Assembly (NCBI RefSeq): GCF_018861125.1
Contig: NZ_JAHKQN010000026.1
Location: 1-52,903 of the forward strand
Source: Cellulophaga baltica
Lineage (GTDB): Bacteria > Bacteroidota > Bacteroidia > Flavobacteriales > Flavobacteriaceae
Reading direction: 5' to 3'
Length of the DNA stretch: 52,903 nucleotides
Position numbers and translations under genes: made by a program. The notes beneath the pieces were generated by a model. The model ran no database searches and was not told the DNA's origin. It was given only the letters and a program-made list of their open reading frames with translations. This document shows positions 1 through 7,161 of the stretch, one piece after another (the first letter of the stretch is position 1; each line of letters begins with the position of its first letter).

Positions 1-846
1 CCAGACGCTCGGATTAGTGTAAAGCCCGGCAAGGCTCGGAAGCTAAATTACTTGAGTCAGTTAAGTGTCGACACGGCTAGTCATGTGATTACCGATATTC
101 AAGCCTATCATGCCGATGGTAAAGACAACCAACAATTACCAGATATAGTAGAACGCTTACACAGGCGTTTATGGCAACAGGGTCTGTTTTGGGAGAATTG
201 TGTAGCAGACACTGGCTACAGTAGTGGCGAGAACTATGCTTATTTAGAGCAAAAAGGACTTAGGAGTTTTATTCCACCACATGGGACCTATAAAGGCGGA
301 CCTGATGGTTTTATATATAACAGGGAAGAAGATTATTATCAGTGTCCACAAGGAAAGATTATCCCTTTTACCAAAGTATTTAATGATTATAGAACAGGAA
401 CAAAGAAGAAAGAATATAGGGCTCGAAAACATGTTTGTGTTGCTTGCCCAATGCGCAATAGCTGTCTAGGGAGAAGTGCCCAAGAAAAGAAGTTTAGTGT
501 TACTTATTATAGAGCAGAATACGAACGTAATAATGCTAGGGTCCACAGTCCACAGGGCAGCTACATGAAAGGCAAACGGCAAAGTACAGTTGAACCCGTA
601 TTTGGTACTTTAACTCAGTTTATGGGATTGCGAAAAATAAATACAATAGGGTTAAAACAAGCCAATAAGGTTATGCACTTAGCCGCCATTGCTTATAATT
701 TGAAGAAATATCTAAAATTCACTCAAAAACGAACAAAAAGTGGAGCAGGAATGTCTGCTTTACATATTCTTCTAAAAAAGAGGTGGTATGACTTTAAAAG
801 ATCTCTTATAAGTACATTGAAAATACACAATTACTTACCGATTTAA
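1..846 (+). CDS. IS1182-family transposase, 5'-truncated by the window edge
   Basis: The reading frame is open from base 1 (PDARISVKPGKARKLNY before the TTG at 52), so the gene begins outside the window and the TTG is not its real start. The visible part carries the C-terminal half of a DDE transposase of the IS1182 type: ADTGYSSGENY (second acidic residue), a Cys cluster (CPQGK, then CVACPMRNSC) and STVEPVFGTLTQFMGLRK with the catalytic Glu. It would cut and rejoin IS ends as a nuclear-type DDE recombinase. The frame is intact to its TAA stop at 846, so this end is not obviously decayed. The left end of the IS is not visible, so terminal inverted repeats cannot be matched and the right boundary of the element is unknown. 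The IS abuts a recombinase-linked accessory region. Confidence 0.88.
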   Translation, partial: PDARISVKPGKARKLNYLSQLSVDTASHVITDIQAYHADGKDNQQLPDIVERLHRRLWQQGLFWENCVADTGYSSGENYAYLEQKGLRSFIPPHGTYKGGPDGFIYNREEDYYQCPQGKIIPFTKVFNDYRTGTKKKEYRARKHVCVACPMRNSCLGRSAQEKKFSVTYYRAEYERNNARVHSPQGSYMKGKRQSTVEPVFGTLTQFMGLRKINTIGLKQANKVMHLAAIAYNLKKYLKFTQKRTKSGAGMSALHILLKKRWYDFKRSLISTLKIHNYLPI

Positions 847-895
847 AAAATGAAACCGCATTATAAGACGGTTATAAAGGTCATTATTTTATAAA

Positions 896-1810
896 TTATT
901 GAGTTGTGCAACGGTTACCATTGTTGTACACCGTTTTCATTTGTTCATAATATTCACTTCTATTCGCATTATCAGGAAGTCCAGCAACTTGTCCATCTCC
1001 TAATTCCATTATTATCCAATCTCCATTTTTCTTCTTTGCTACGTCCATAGTGAAGAAGTTACTTTCAATTTCTTTTGCAATATTTTTGAAGAAATCAATG
1101 TTTGGTTTTTCAGAATCATAATTTCCTTCGTCCCAATAATTATAGATTTTAACTACTTCTTTATTCAAGAATACAATTCTAAATTCTTTTGTTAATGGCA
1201 TTCCACTTTTTGAGTGGTCAGTTAGAAATTCCAATTCTTCGAACTCACGAAAAACAATTCCCTCATTCAGATAATCGCCTCGTAATTCCAAAAATCTGTC
1301 AACTATTTTTTCTACTTTAATTTTATCAGTTGCATTTGGAATAAAACAAGCGTCATTCCAATTGTGCTTTTCAGATTTCACAAAATCTTTCACAATTATC
1401 GGCTTATCTCCAAATTCATTGGTTAGTTCAATTAGATTAGCTATAGATAAATCTTTGGTCCAATTTGATTTTGGTGTTTCTCCATCAATTTTATTATAAG
1501 AATTTGGTAGATAATGGCAATGTTCATATTCAGTTGGATTATTGATTAACTTAATGTTTTTCTTTAAAAGTCCATTGTAGAATTTCTCGTAAACTTTTGG
1601 AGTCATCATCCAACCACGATAAATTCCATAATCTATAGATTCACTGTTTTTGATAAATTTTAACGCATTATTTATATTTCCATCAATTAATTCTTCAAAA
1701 CTAAAAATATTAGTTTCAAATCCATTTTCTTTAGCAGAATTGAATTCTGATTGATAGTCAGGCTCTACTATTTTATTGTCAATTACACTATCGCAAAAAA
1801 TAATTTTCAT
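896..1810 (-). CDS. ATP-grasp domain protein (DUF4343-like), cassette-borne
   Basis: This 304-residue protein reads as a compact ATP-grasp ligase-like fold. KPIIVKDFVKSEKHNW (about 136-151) supplies the nucleotide-binding Lys. EGIVFREFEEL (183-193) supplies the hinge and adenine contacts. FRIVFLNKEVV (210-220) follows, and DVAKKKNGDWIIMELGDGQ (256-274) has the metal-binding Asp/Glu. Proteins of this type are annotated only as ATP-grasp domain-containing and their substrate is unknown. It has its own spacer on each side and the same strand as the recombinase at 3143-4258. The last codons (about VYNNGNRCTTQ) lie inside a repeat site at 903-931, so the natural C-terminus may have been replaced or extended by the recombination site. 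The ATG at 1810 is the only good start; translation initiation here is not Shine-Dalgarno driven. Confidence 0.7.
   Translation of the reverse strand: MKIIFCDSVIDNKIVEPDYQSEFNSAKENGFETNIFSFEELIDGNINNALKFIKNSESIDYGIYRGWMMTPKVYEKFYNGLLKKNIKLINNPTEYEHCHYLPNSYNKIDGETPKSNWTKDLSIANLIELTNEFGDKPIIVKDFVKSEKHNWNDACFIPNATDKIKVEKIVDRFLELRGDYLNEGIVFREFEELEFLTDHSKSGMPLTKEFRIVFLNKEVVKIYNYWDEGNYDSEKPNIDFFKNIAKEIESNFFTMDVAKKKNGDWIIMELGDGQVAGLPDNANRSEYYEQMKTVYNNGNRCTTQ
903..932. repeat. Recombination-site-like repeat overlapping the ATP-grasp gene end
   Basis: GTTGTGCAAC (903-912) is followed by an eleven-base spacer beginning GGTTACCATT and then by TTGTACACC to 932. Each arm is near-palindromic (GTTG-x-CAAC type), giving both direct and inverted symmetry. 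The last codons of the ATP-grasp gene are read through this site. Confidence 0.5.
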
Positions 1811-1825
1811 TGGTTTATTCTAATG

Positions 1826-1963
1826 GTGTACAACGTTGTTGTATATGGTTTGTTGCGTGTTTTAAGCAACTAATTTAGTAAATACAAACCTAATATAAGA
1901 TCCGCGAGGATTTTCGTAAGTAGGCTATAACTAGCAATAAATTATATACGGTGTTGCCACACG
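1826..1963. repeat. Cassette-boundary-like spacer with repeated ends
   Basis: This gene-free spacer starts with GTGTACAACGTTGTTGTATA, related to the 903-932 site. It has two similar direct ends, TATATGGTTTGTTGCGTG (1842-1859) and TATACGGTGTTGCCACACG (1945-1963). Inner short stems are GTTGC/GCAAC (1852-1870) and ATCC-GCGA-GGAT (1900-1911). No ORF of note lies inside. It could be a folded attC-like site or a gene-less mini-cassette. Confidence 0.5.
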
Positions 1964-1966
1964 TTT

Positions 1967-2461
1967 TTAATCGGTTTTTTCATTCCTACTATCAATAGAT
2001 TTTCTGAGTTTATAAATCATATCATCTAATTTTATAATAATTAACTTCCCTTGTTCTTGTTTATTTTTAATTGTATTGTCTGCACAATAACTATCTAAGA
2101 GTTTGCTAATATCATTGTAATATCTATCCGAGTCAACTTCTGAGTTTTCTTTTATTAGTGTTCTATTTTCATTTATTTTAGAAATAAAATCTCTTAAAAG
2201 TCTAGCATCTTCATTGAAATCAGAACCTTTGAGAATAGATTGAGTTTGTGCTGTTGAATATTTGACAAAAACTTTTTGTATTCTTTTAGAATCGTGTAAA
2301 ATTTCAACCAAATCTGTAGTTCTTTTTTTCGATAAAACTTGATTTTTTGCGTCTTCTGCTAGTTCAGCAGATGCACGAGCTTTTTTCTCTGATTTTATTG
2401 CATAAATAGCACCAAAGATTGATGCAATAGAACCAATAACACTTATTATAGTCCAAATCAT
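1967..2461 (-). CDS. Hypothetical small membrane-anchored coiled-coil protein
   Basis: I do not recognise a family. The first 22 residues (MIWTIISVIGSIASIFGAIYA) form one hydrophobic segment. A charged, Lys/Glu-rich helix follows (about residues 24-47), then a predominantly helical domain to residue 164. The expected topology is an N-terminal inner-membrane anchor with a cytoplasmic helical body. It starts 2 bp after the stop of the YfbU-family gene, so the two are probably co-transcribed and translationally linked. Its stop codon lies 4 bp from a 10-bp sequence (1953-1962) that recurs inverted at 2998-3007 beyond the YfbU gene, so the pair looks like one inserted unit. Confidence 0.6.
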   Translation of the reverse strand: MIWTIISVIGSIASIFGAIYAIKSEKKARASAELAEDAKNQVLSKKRTTDLVEILHDSKRIQKVFVKYSTAQTQSILKGSDFNEDARLLRDFISKINENRTLIKENSEVDSDRYYNDISKLLDSYCADNTIKNKQEQGKLIIIKLDDMIYKLRKSIDSRNEKTD

Positions 2462-2463
2462 AA

Positions 2464-2976
2464 TTACCCTATTGTTTTTACTAAATCCAATAGCGTTTCT
2501 TCACTCATCTTGTATTTCACATCTTGCTCCAAGGAATTCCATTTTTGTAACATTGCTCGATATCTGCCTAAAGTATGTGAGTGACTATTAAAGTAGCCTC
2601 CATTTGACTCTTCAATTTCTTTATATCTTCCTAAATCTTGAATAAAGTATTGAGCATAAGTCATTTGTAGCGTTTCATTATTCCCGTCAAACCCAGGGAA
2701 AGCAACATTATCAGCTGTAATTTTCTTTGGTTCTTTTATGGCATTAAAACTGAATATAATTCCACGATACATATCTAAAATATCTAAAACTTCTCTGCAT
2801 TCAGCTTCTGTTAGTCCTTCGTATAAATGTTCAGTTAACCATTCATAATGTAATTCATAACCTTCTTCAATCGCTTTTCTATGAGTTGCATAATAATCTT
2901 GTTCTTCCGGATAAAGTTTTTCAAGAATCTTAAGCATATATGAAAATTTCAGTCTTTCTTTTTTATCTAATTTCAT
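2464..2976 (-). CDS. YfbU family protein
   Basis: The 170-residue product follows the pattern of Escherichia coli YfbU: an N-terminal MLKILEKLYPEE with a following helix (IEEGYELHYEWL), TEAECREVLDILDMYRGI (about 77-94), then FPGFDGNNE and GRYRAMLQKWNSLE near the C-terminus. The family is cytoplasmic and its biochemical role is not established, so no activity is assigned. YfbU-family genes occur repeatedly in accessory DNA. Here it is first in a two-gene unit with the membrane/coiled-coil gene 2 bp downstream. The unit is bracketed by the inverted 10-mers GTTGCCACAC (1953-1962) and GTGTGGCAAC (2998-3007), and the recombinase gene lies upstream on the same strand. Confidence 0.75.
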   Translation of the reverse strand: MKLDKKERLKFSYMLKILEKLYPEEQDYYATHRKAIEEGYELHYEWLTEHLYEGLTEAECREVLDILDMYRGIIFSFNAIKEPKKITADNVAFPGFDGNNETLQMTYAQYFIQDLGRYKEIEESNGGYFNSHSHTLGRYRAMLQKWNSLEQDVKYKMSEETLLDLVKTIG

Positions 2977-2997
2977 TGTATCGTAGTTTTTTTAAAT

Positions 2998-3007
2998 GTG
3001 TGGCAAC
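2998..3007. repeat. Inverted copy of the cassette-end 10-mer
   Basis: GTGTGGCAAC here is the exact reverse complement of GTTGCCACAC at 1953-1962. The two copies bracket the YfbU/membrane-protein gene pair like terminal repeats of one unit of about 1.05 kb. Confidence 0.5.
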
Positions 3008-3014
3008 TTGTTTA

Positions 3015-3070
3015 TATGCGGAAGTTTTATCCTTTTATCTTGCCTTTTTGGAGGGCTATGCGGAAGTTTT
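3015..3070. repeat. 14-bp direct repeats next to the recombinase gene (attI-like candidate)
   Basis: TATGCGGAAGTTTT occurs at 3015-3028 and again at 3057-3070, 42 bp apart start to start. An inverted CTTCCG follows at 3091-3096. They lie in the 166-bp gap between the recombinase stop and the first cargo gene, where a primary attachment site would be expected if the array grows from the recombinase end. Confidence 0.45.
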
Positions 3071-3142
3071 TGGTTTTTTACTTGTTTTAGCTTCCGTTGA
3101 AAAAAAGATGGAAATTCCTACTAAATGCAATTTAGGTATGTT

Positions 3143-4258
3143 TTATAAGTTATCAAATGGATTTTTTATTTTTCTTATACTAGTCTCACTTACATGGGTA
3201 TAGATCATTGTTGTTTTAGGGCTGCTGTGCCCTAAAAGCTCTTGAATATATCTAATATCTGTACCGTTTTCTAATAAATGAGTAGCAAAACTATGTCTCA
3301 AAGAATGTAGTGTGATTTTTTTTCGTATACCTACTTTATCTACTACATTTTTTAATACTTTTTGTGCACTAGAGCTACTGTATTGGCCACCATATTGTCC
3401 TTCAAATAAATAATTAGTTGGTTTGTATTGTTTGTAATAAACTCTTAGTAACTCTAAAAACATTTCTGATAATAATGTGTATCTATCTTTTTTTCCTTTA
3501 GCTCCTTGAATGTGAATTAACATTCTTTTGCTATCAATATCTTTCAATTTTAAATTGGTGGCTTCTCCAATTCTTAATCCGGCAGAATATATTAAGCTTA
3601 ATAATGTTTTGTGCTTCAGGTTATGGATATTATCAAAAATTTGTTTCACTTCATCAATACTTAAAACTACGGGTAATTTTTTCTCTTTTTGTGGTCGTGT
3701 TAATGCCAGTTTTTCAACTTCTATTCCTTTATAATTTAAATATTTTTTTATTCCGTTAATGCATTGATTTTGGTATGAGACTGATTTGTTTGGCTTCACG
3801 ATAAAATCATAATTGAATGACTCTATTAATCGCTTTGAATAATCGGTTGTGTTTTTAAGAGAAGAATATCGTATAAAAAAAGCAGTTACTTCAACATAGG
3901 TGTTTACGGTATTTTCACTTAGCCTTTTTTGTTGTAACCATTTTTTAAACTTTTGTAAATCATTTTTTTGAATTTCGCTAAGTTGAGGAAGTTTTAGAAG
4001 TTTAGTGGTTGTATTTTTTTCAGATGTTTCTTTTTTAATATCACTATAATCAACAAAGCAATTAACTTTTCTTAAATGATTGTATACTTTTTTAATTTCG
4101 TTTGAAGAGTGCTTTATGTAAAAAACCTTTTTTGTGTTACTCCATTTTACACCATCTAATTTTTTTAAATGAACCCTTAAATCATCATCATATTTAAAGT
4201 GAATGGCTATTTGTTTTTCGTTTTTATGTGTAAACGAAACAAGTTTTACTTCTTTCAT
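3143..4258 (-). CDS. Tyrosine recombinase/integrase (XerC/D-like), array-associated
   Basis: A complete 371-residue phage-type integrase. After an unusual N-terminal module (about 1-65, IAIHFKYDDDLRVHLKKL and VKWSNTKKVFYIKH) comes a SAM-like core-binding domain (about 95-185) and the catalytic domain. Visible active-site residues are Arg229 in AGLRIGE, Lys in GAKGKKDR (253-257), His318 and Arg321 in LHSLRHSF, His344 in LLGHSS and the Tyr353 nucleophile in MIYTHV. All are present, so the enzyme should be active. It lacks the extra helix insert typical of integron IntI proteins between the Lys and HxxR motifs. It is transcribed in the same direction as the three small genes downstream, with 166 bp holding two 14-bp direct repeats between them. 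I infer that it mobilises these genes. It could instead be a stand-alone XerD relative. Confidence 0.9.
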   Translation of the reverse strand: MKEVKLVSFTHKNEKQIAIHFKYDDDLRVHLKKLDGVKWSNTKKVFYIKHSSNEIKKVYNHLRKVNCFVDYSDIKKETSEKNTTTKLLKLPQLSEIQKNDLQKFKKWLQQKRLSENTVNTYVEVTAFFIRYSSLKNTTDYSKRLIESFNYDFIVKPNKSVSYQNQCINGIKKYLNYKGIEVEKLALTRPQKEKKLPVVLSIDEVKQIFDNIHNLKHKTLLSLIYSAGLRIGEATNLKLKDIDSKRMLIHIQGAKGKKDRYTLLSEMFLELLRVYYKQYKPTNYLFEGQYGGQYSSSSAQKVLKNVVDKVGIRKKITLHSLRHSFATHLLENGTDIRYIQELLGHSSPKTTMIYTHVSETSIRKIKNPFDNL

Positions 4259-4378
4259 TGGTAGTGTTTAATGCTTTAAAATATTAAATTAATAATGGAA
4301 TGCTACATTTTTCAAATTAAAATGTACTGCCATATTATTATATTAGCATTAAATAAGCCTCAAAATAGGTTAAGTAAT

Positions 4379-5932
4379 TTACAAACCTTCTACAGCAGCT
4401 TCGGCGCAACGTTCACCGTCCATGGCAGCAGAAACAATACCACCAGCATAACCACCGCCTTCACCACAAGGAAATAAACCTTCAATTTCTGGATGTTGTA
4501 AGTTATCTTTTCTTGGGATGTTTACGGGTGATGATGTTCTAGATTCTACACCAACAATATTAGCTTCTTCAGTGTAATACCCTTTCATTTTTTCGCCAAA
4601 GGCTTTAAAACCACCGCGCAATCTGCTACCTATTAATTTAGGTAAAAGTGAGTGCATGGGTACCGATTTTAGACCTGGTTGGTATGATGTTGGGTTTAGG
4701 TCATTAGATAGCTTTCCTTCTACAAAATCCGTCAATCGTTGTGCAGGTGCAGTTTGTGAACGCCCACCAGCAGTAAATGCTAACCGTTCAAAGTCTTTTT
4801 GAAATTCTAATCCTTTTAAAACGCCGTGTTGCTCGTATTTTCTTAAATCTTCATCAGCATTAATCTCAACGACAATACCTGAATTTGCAAATAGGTTATT
4901 ACGTTTTGAAGGCGACATACCGTTTACAACTACCTCACCAGGTGCAGTAGCGGCAGGAACAATAAAACCACCAGGGCACATACAAAATGAATATACGCCA
5001 CGATTTTTTACTTGCTCTACTAAACTGTATGATGCGGCAGGTAAAAGTTCATTTCGCTCATTTTTACAATGGTACTGAATACTATCAATAATTTGTTGCG
5101 GATGCTCGACACGAACGCCCATTGCAAATGATTTTGCTTGAAGTGCGATTTCTTTTTTGTGTAACAGATAATAAATATCTCTAGCCGAATGACCAGTAGC
5201 TAATATTACTCTGTTGGTAGCCATTTCGTTGCCATTATGTAATTGTATGGCTTTTATTTTGTTATTAGTAATGGTAAAATCAACTACGCGAGTGTCAAAA
5301 TGAATTTCACCACCATGCGCTATAATTGTTTCTCTAATATTCTGAACAATTTTTGGTAGTTTGTTAGTTCCAATATGTGGGTGGGCATCAATTAATATTT
5401 GATTGGTTGCACCATGATGTACTAAACTTTCAAAAATACGGCGAACATCACCGCGTTTAATGCTACGCGTATACAATTTACCATCAGAATAGGTACCTGC
5501 ACCACCTTCTCCAAAACAGTAGTTAGAATCTTCACCAACAATATGATCTTGATTTATGGCTTTTAAATCTTTTCGCCTGTCTCTTACATTCTTACCACGT
5601 TCTAAAACAATGGGTTTAAAACCTAACTCTAAACAACGCAAAGCGGCCCACATTCCTGCAGGACCAAAACCAATAATATGGACTTCTTTGGCTTTTGAAA
5701 CATCTTTATAAGTAAACGAATAATCAGGAGTTTCTGATGGTTTTTCGTTAATATAAACTTCTAGCTTATAATTAATGTAAATGCGTGGTTTGCGGGCATC
5801 AATAGATTTACGCAATACTTTTACCACAATGTCGCTCTCTTGCGCACCAACGTGTTTAGCGGCTTTTTTTTGTAAAATGCCTGGTATTGCTTCTTCTTTT
5901 AATGATACTCGGAGTTGAAATGTTCTAACCAT
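4379..5932 (-). CDS. NAD(P)/FAD-dependent oxidoreductase (COG2509-like)
   Basis: A 517-residue flavoprotein. After about 80 residues of an N-terminal alpha/beta domain comes the dinucleotide-binding HIIGFGPAGMWAALRC (85-100, GxGxxG at 88-93). LERGK ends the second strand. EGGAGTYSDGKLYTR follows, then LATGHSARD, and a C-terminal GLFPCGEGGGYAGGIVSAAMDG that closes the FAD site. This matches the widespread uncharacterised FAD-dependent dehydrogenase family of Bacteroidota and Firmicutes, whose substrate is not known. It is monocistronic: its stop is 120 bp from the recombinase start and its upstream region faces the Lrp gene. It appears to be the first core gene beyond the cassette region. ATG at 5932 gives MVRTFQLRVSLKEEA, the expected start. 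Confidence 0.88.
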   Translation of the reverse strand: MVRTFQLRVSLKEEAIPGILQKKAAKHVGAQESDIVVKVLRKSIDARKPRIYINYKLEVYINEKPSETPDYSFTYKDVSKAKEVHIIGFGPAGMWAALRCLELGFKPIVLERGKNVRDRRKDLKAINQDHIVGEDSNYCFGEGGAGTYSDGKLYTRSIKRGDVRRIFESLVHHGATNQILIDAHPHIGTNKLPKIVQNIRETIIAHGGEIHFDTRVVDFTITNNKIKAIQLHNGNEMATNRVILATGHSARDIYYLLHKKEIALQAKSFAMGVRVEHPQQIIDSIQYHCKNERNELLPAASYSLVEQVKNRGVYSFCMCPGGFIVPAATAPGEVVVNGMSPSKRNNLFANSGIVVEINADEDLRKYEQHGVLKGLEFQKDFERLAFTAGGRSQTAPAQRLTDFVEGKLSNDLNPTSYQPGLKSVPMHSLLPKLIGSRLRGGFKAFGEKMKGYYTEEANIVGVESRTSSPVNIPRKDNLQHPEIEGLFPCGEGGGYAGGIVSAAMDGERCAEAAVEGL

Positions 5933-6295
5933 AGTGCAAAATTAATTGTTTTAAATGAACACCACTAATTATTTGGTATGCATGGCGTATTATTTGCGAA
6001 ACAGAAATAAATCGCCTTTTAGTTACAAAAAGACGTTTTTAGAAGACTAAATGGTAAATGAATTATGCAGCTATGCTTTTTTTTAACGCCACACTTATGT
6101 ATCGGTTACCACATTTTGTTAGCTCTTATTTAAGATATTGTTTTTAAAAGATGTATTTTCTTTTCTAACTTATATTGAATAGTTAATGTGTCTTTTACTT
6201 TTACATAAATAAGGGTATTTTACTATATAGTATTATTTTTGAAGAATTAAGTTTTAGTTAGTAATTGAAAAAACACTTACAGAGAAAATTTATCT
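5933..6295. other. Intergenic region between divergent FAD gene and Lrp gene
   Basis: These 363 bases hold no convincing ORF or RNA gene. They should contain the divergent promoters. At 6088-6111 it carries GCCACAC and CGGTTACCA, both words also seen in the cassette-type sites at 1956-1962 and 912-920, so it could include a decayed site of the same kind. Confidence 0.4.
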
Positions 6296-6757
6296 ATGGA
6301 AAATTTAGATGTTACCGATTTACAGTTGTTAAATCATTTACAAGAGAACTCAAATTATACAACTAAAGAGTTAGCGGCACTGGTAAACTTATCACAAACG
6401 CCAGTTTATGAACGGCTGCGTAAATTGGAAAAAGAAGGTTATGTGCAAAAATATGTAGCCATACTTGATGCAGAAAAACTAGGGCGTGAGCTAATCGTTT
6501 TTTGTGATATTACTCTAAAACAACACACTAAAGAAATAGGAAACAGGTTTGTAAAAGATATTTTGTCACTTGTAGAAGTAACGGAATGTTACAATATATC
6601 TGGCGATTATGATTTTAGGTTGAAAGTGTTGGTTAAAAACATGAAAGATTATCAAGACTTTGTGATTAATAGTCTTGGGTCAGTTAAAAATATAGGTAGT
6701 GCACATAGTACGTTTGTAATTGGTACTATTAAGCAGACTTATGCGGTACCATTATAA
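6296..6757 (+). CDS. Lrp/AsnC-family transcriptional regulator
   Basis: The 153-residue protein has the standard Lrp plan. An N-terminal winged helix-turn-helix (about 4-62) carries NYTTKELAALVNLSQTPVYERLRKLEKEG. A C-terminal RAM effector-binding domain (about 68-150) carries VEVTECYNISGDYDFRLKVLV and FVIGTIKQTYAVPL. Such proteins form octamers and respond to amino acids or related small molecules; the ligand here cannot be told. The gene is alone on its strand, preceded by a 363-bp intergenic region shared with the FAD oxidoreductase, a possible divergent target. Its last six bases (TTATAA) are also the last six bases of the opposing receiver gene. Confidence 0.93.
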   Translation: MENLDVTDLQLLNHLQENSNYTTKELAALVNLSQTPVYERLRKLEKEGYVQKYVAILDAEKLGRELIVFCDITLKQHTKEIGNRFVKDILSLVEVTECYNISGDYDFRLKVLVKNMKDYQDFVINSLGSVKNIGSAHSTFVIGTIKQTYAVPL

Positions 6758-7159
6758 TGTTTTTCTAGATTCAAATTGATTGTAGTAATCTACCATTTTT
6801 TGCGTAATTACTTTAAATTCATTTAGCAATTTGCCTTCATCAATAGGTTTAAAAATAACATGTATTGGGTTGGTGTTTTTGGCCCTTTCTAAGGTTGATA
6901 TATCAGAATTACCAGTTAAGTAAACTACTGGAACGCGATATTTTTCGTTTACAATCTCTGTCACTTGTATTCCATCTAAACCTTTACCAATTCCAATATC
7001 CATAAAAATTAGGTCTGGTTTTTCTTCCTCCAGGCGTTTTAGTGCTTCTTTACCGCTACCTGCAGTTCTAACCTTTGTGTTGCCAATGCCTATTAAAATT
7101 TCTTCAATAAACATTTGAATTATAAAATTGTCTTCAACGACTAGTATGTTATATTCCAT
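6752..7159 (-). CDS. Single-domain response regulator (CheY-like receiver)
   Basis: A 135-residue stand-alone receiver. Asp10 (VVEDN) is in the acidic pocket, Asp54 in IFMDIGIG is the phospho-acceptor, Thr82 is in VVYLTGNSD and Lys104 in VIFKPID. There is no output domain, so it acts by protein contact or as a phosphate sink/relay. It lies 2 bp downstream of the HisKA_2 kinase gene and is certainly its partner in one operon. In the HisKA_2 family such pairing with a lone receiver is common. The stop overlaps the Lrp gene stop convergently through the palindrome TTATAA at 6752-6757. Confidence 0.92.
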   Translation of the reverse strand: MEYNILVVEDNFIIQMFIEEILIGIGNTKVRTAGSGKEALKRLEEEKPDLIFMDIGIGKGLDGIQVTEIVNEKYRVPVVYLTGNSDISTLERAKNTNPIHVIFKPIDEGKLLNEFKVITQKMVDYYNQFESRKTL

Positions 7160-7161
7160 AG

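Larger units (their letters stand above)
903..4258 (-). mobile_element. Putative integron-like cassette array with its recombinase
   Basis: This is an inferred unit. A fully conserved tyrosine recombinase is followed, on the same strand, by small unrelated genes separated by short repeats built on GTTG/CAAC cores. Seen sites are GTTGTGCAAC...GTTGTACACC (903-932), a complex spacer at 1826-1962, and the inverted pair GTTGCCACAC (1953-1962) / GTGTGGCAAC (2998-3007). The repeats are imperfect and can fold, as integron attC sites do. The recombinase has no IntI-specific insert, and its gene and the cargo point the same way, unlike a class 1 integron. An ordinary genomic island with scattered repeats is the alternative. 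Confidence 0.45.

Noticed and set aside
3143-4258. Integrase as a classical integron IntI
   Set aside because: The IntI-specific insert between the Lys and HxxR motifs is absent and gene direction relative to the cargo is reversed; only an integron-like role is proposed.
4304-4326. Small stem (TACATTTT/AAAATGTA) between FAD gene and recombinase as a terminator
   Set aside because: AT-only stem without a T run on the relevant strand.
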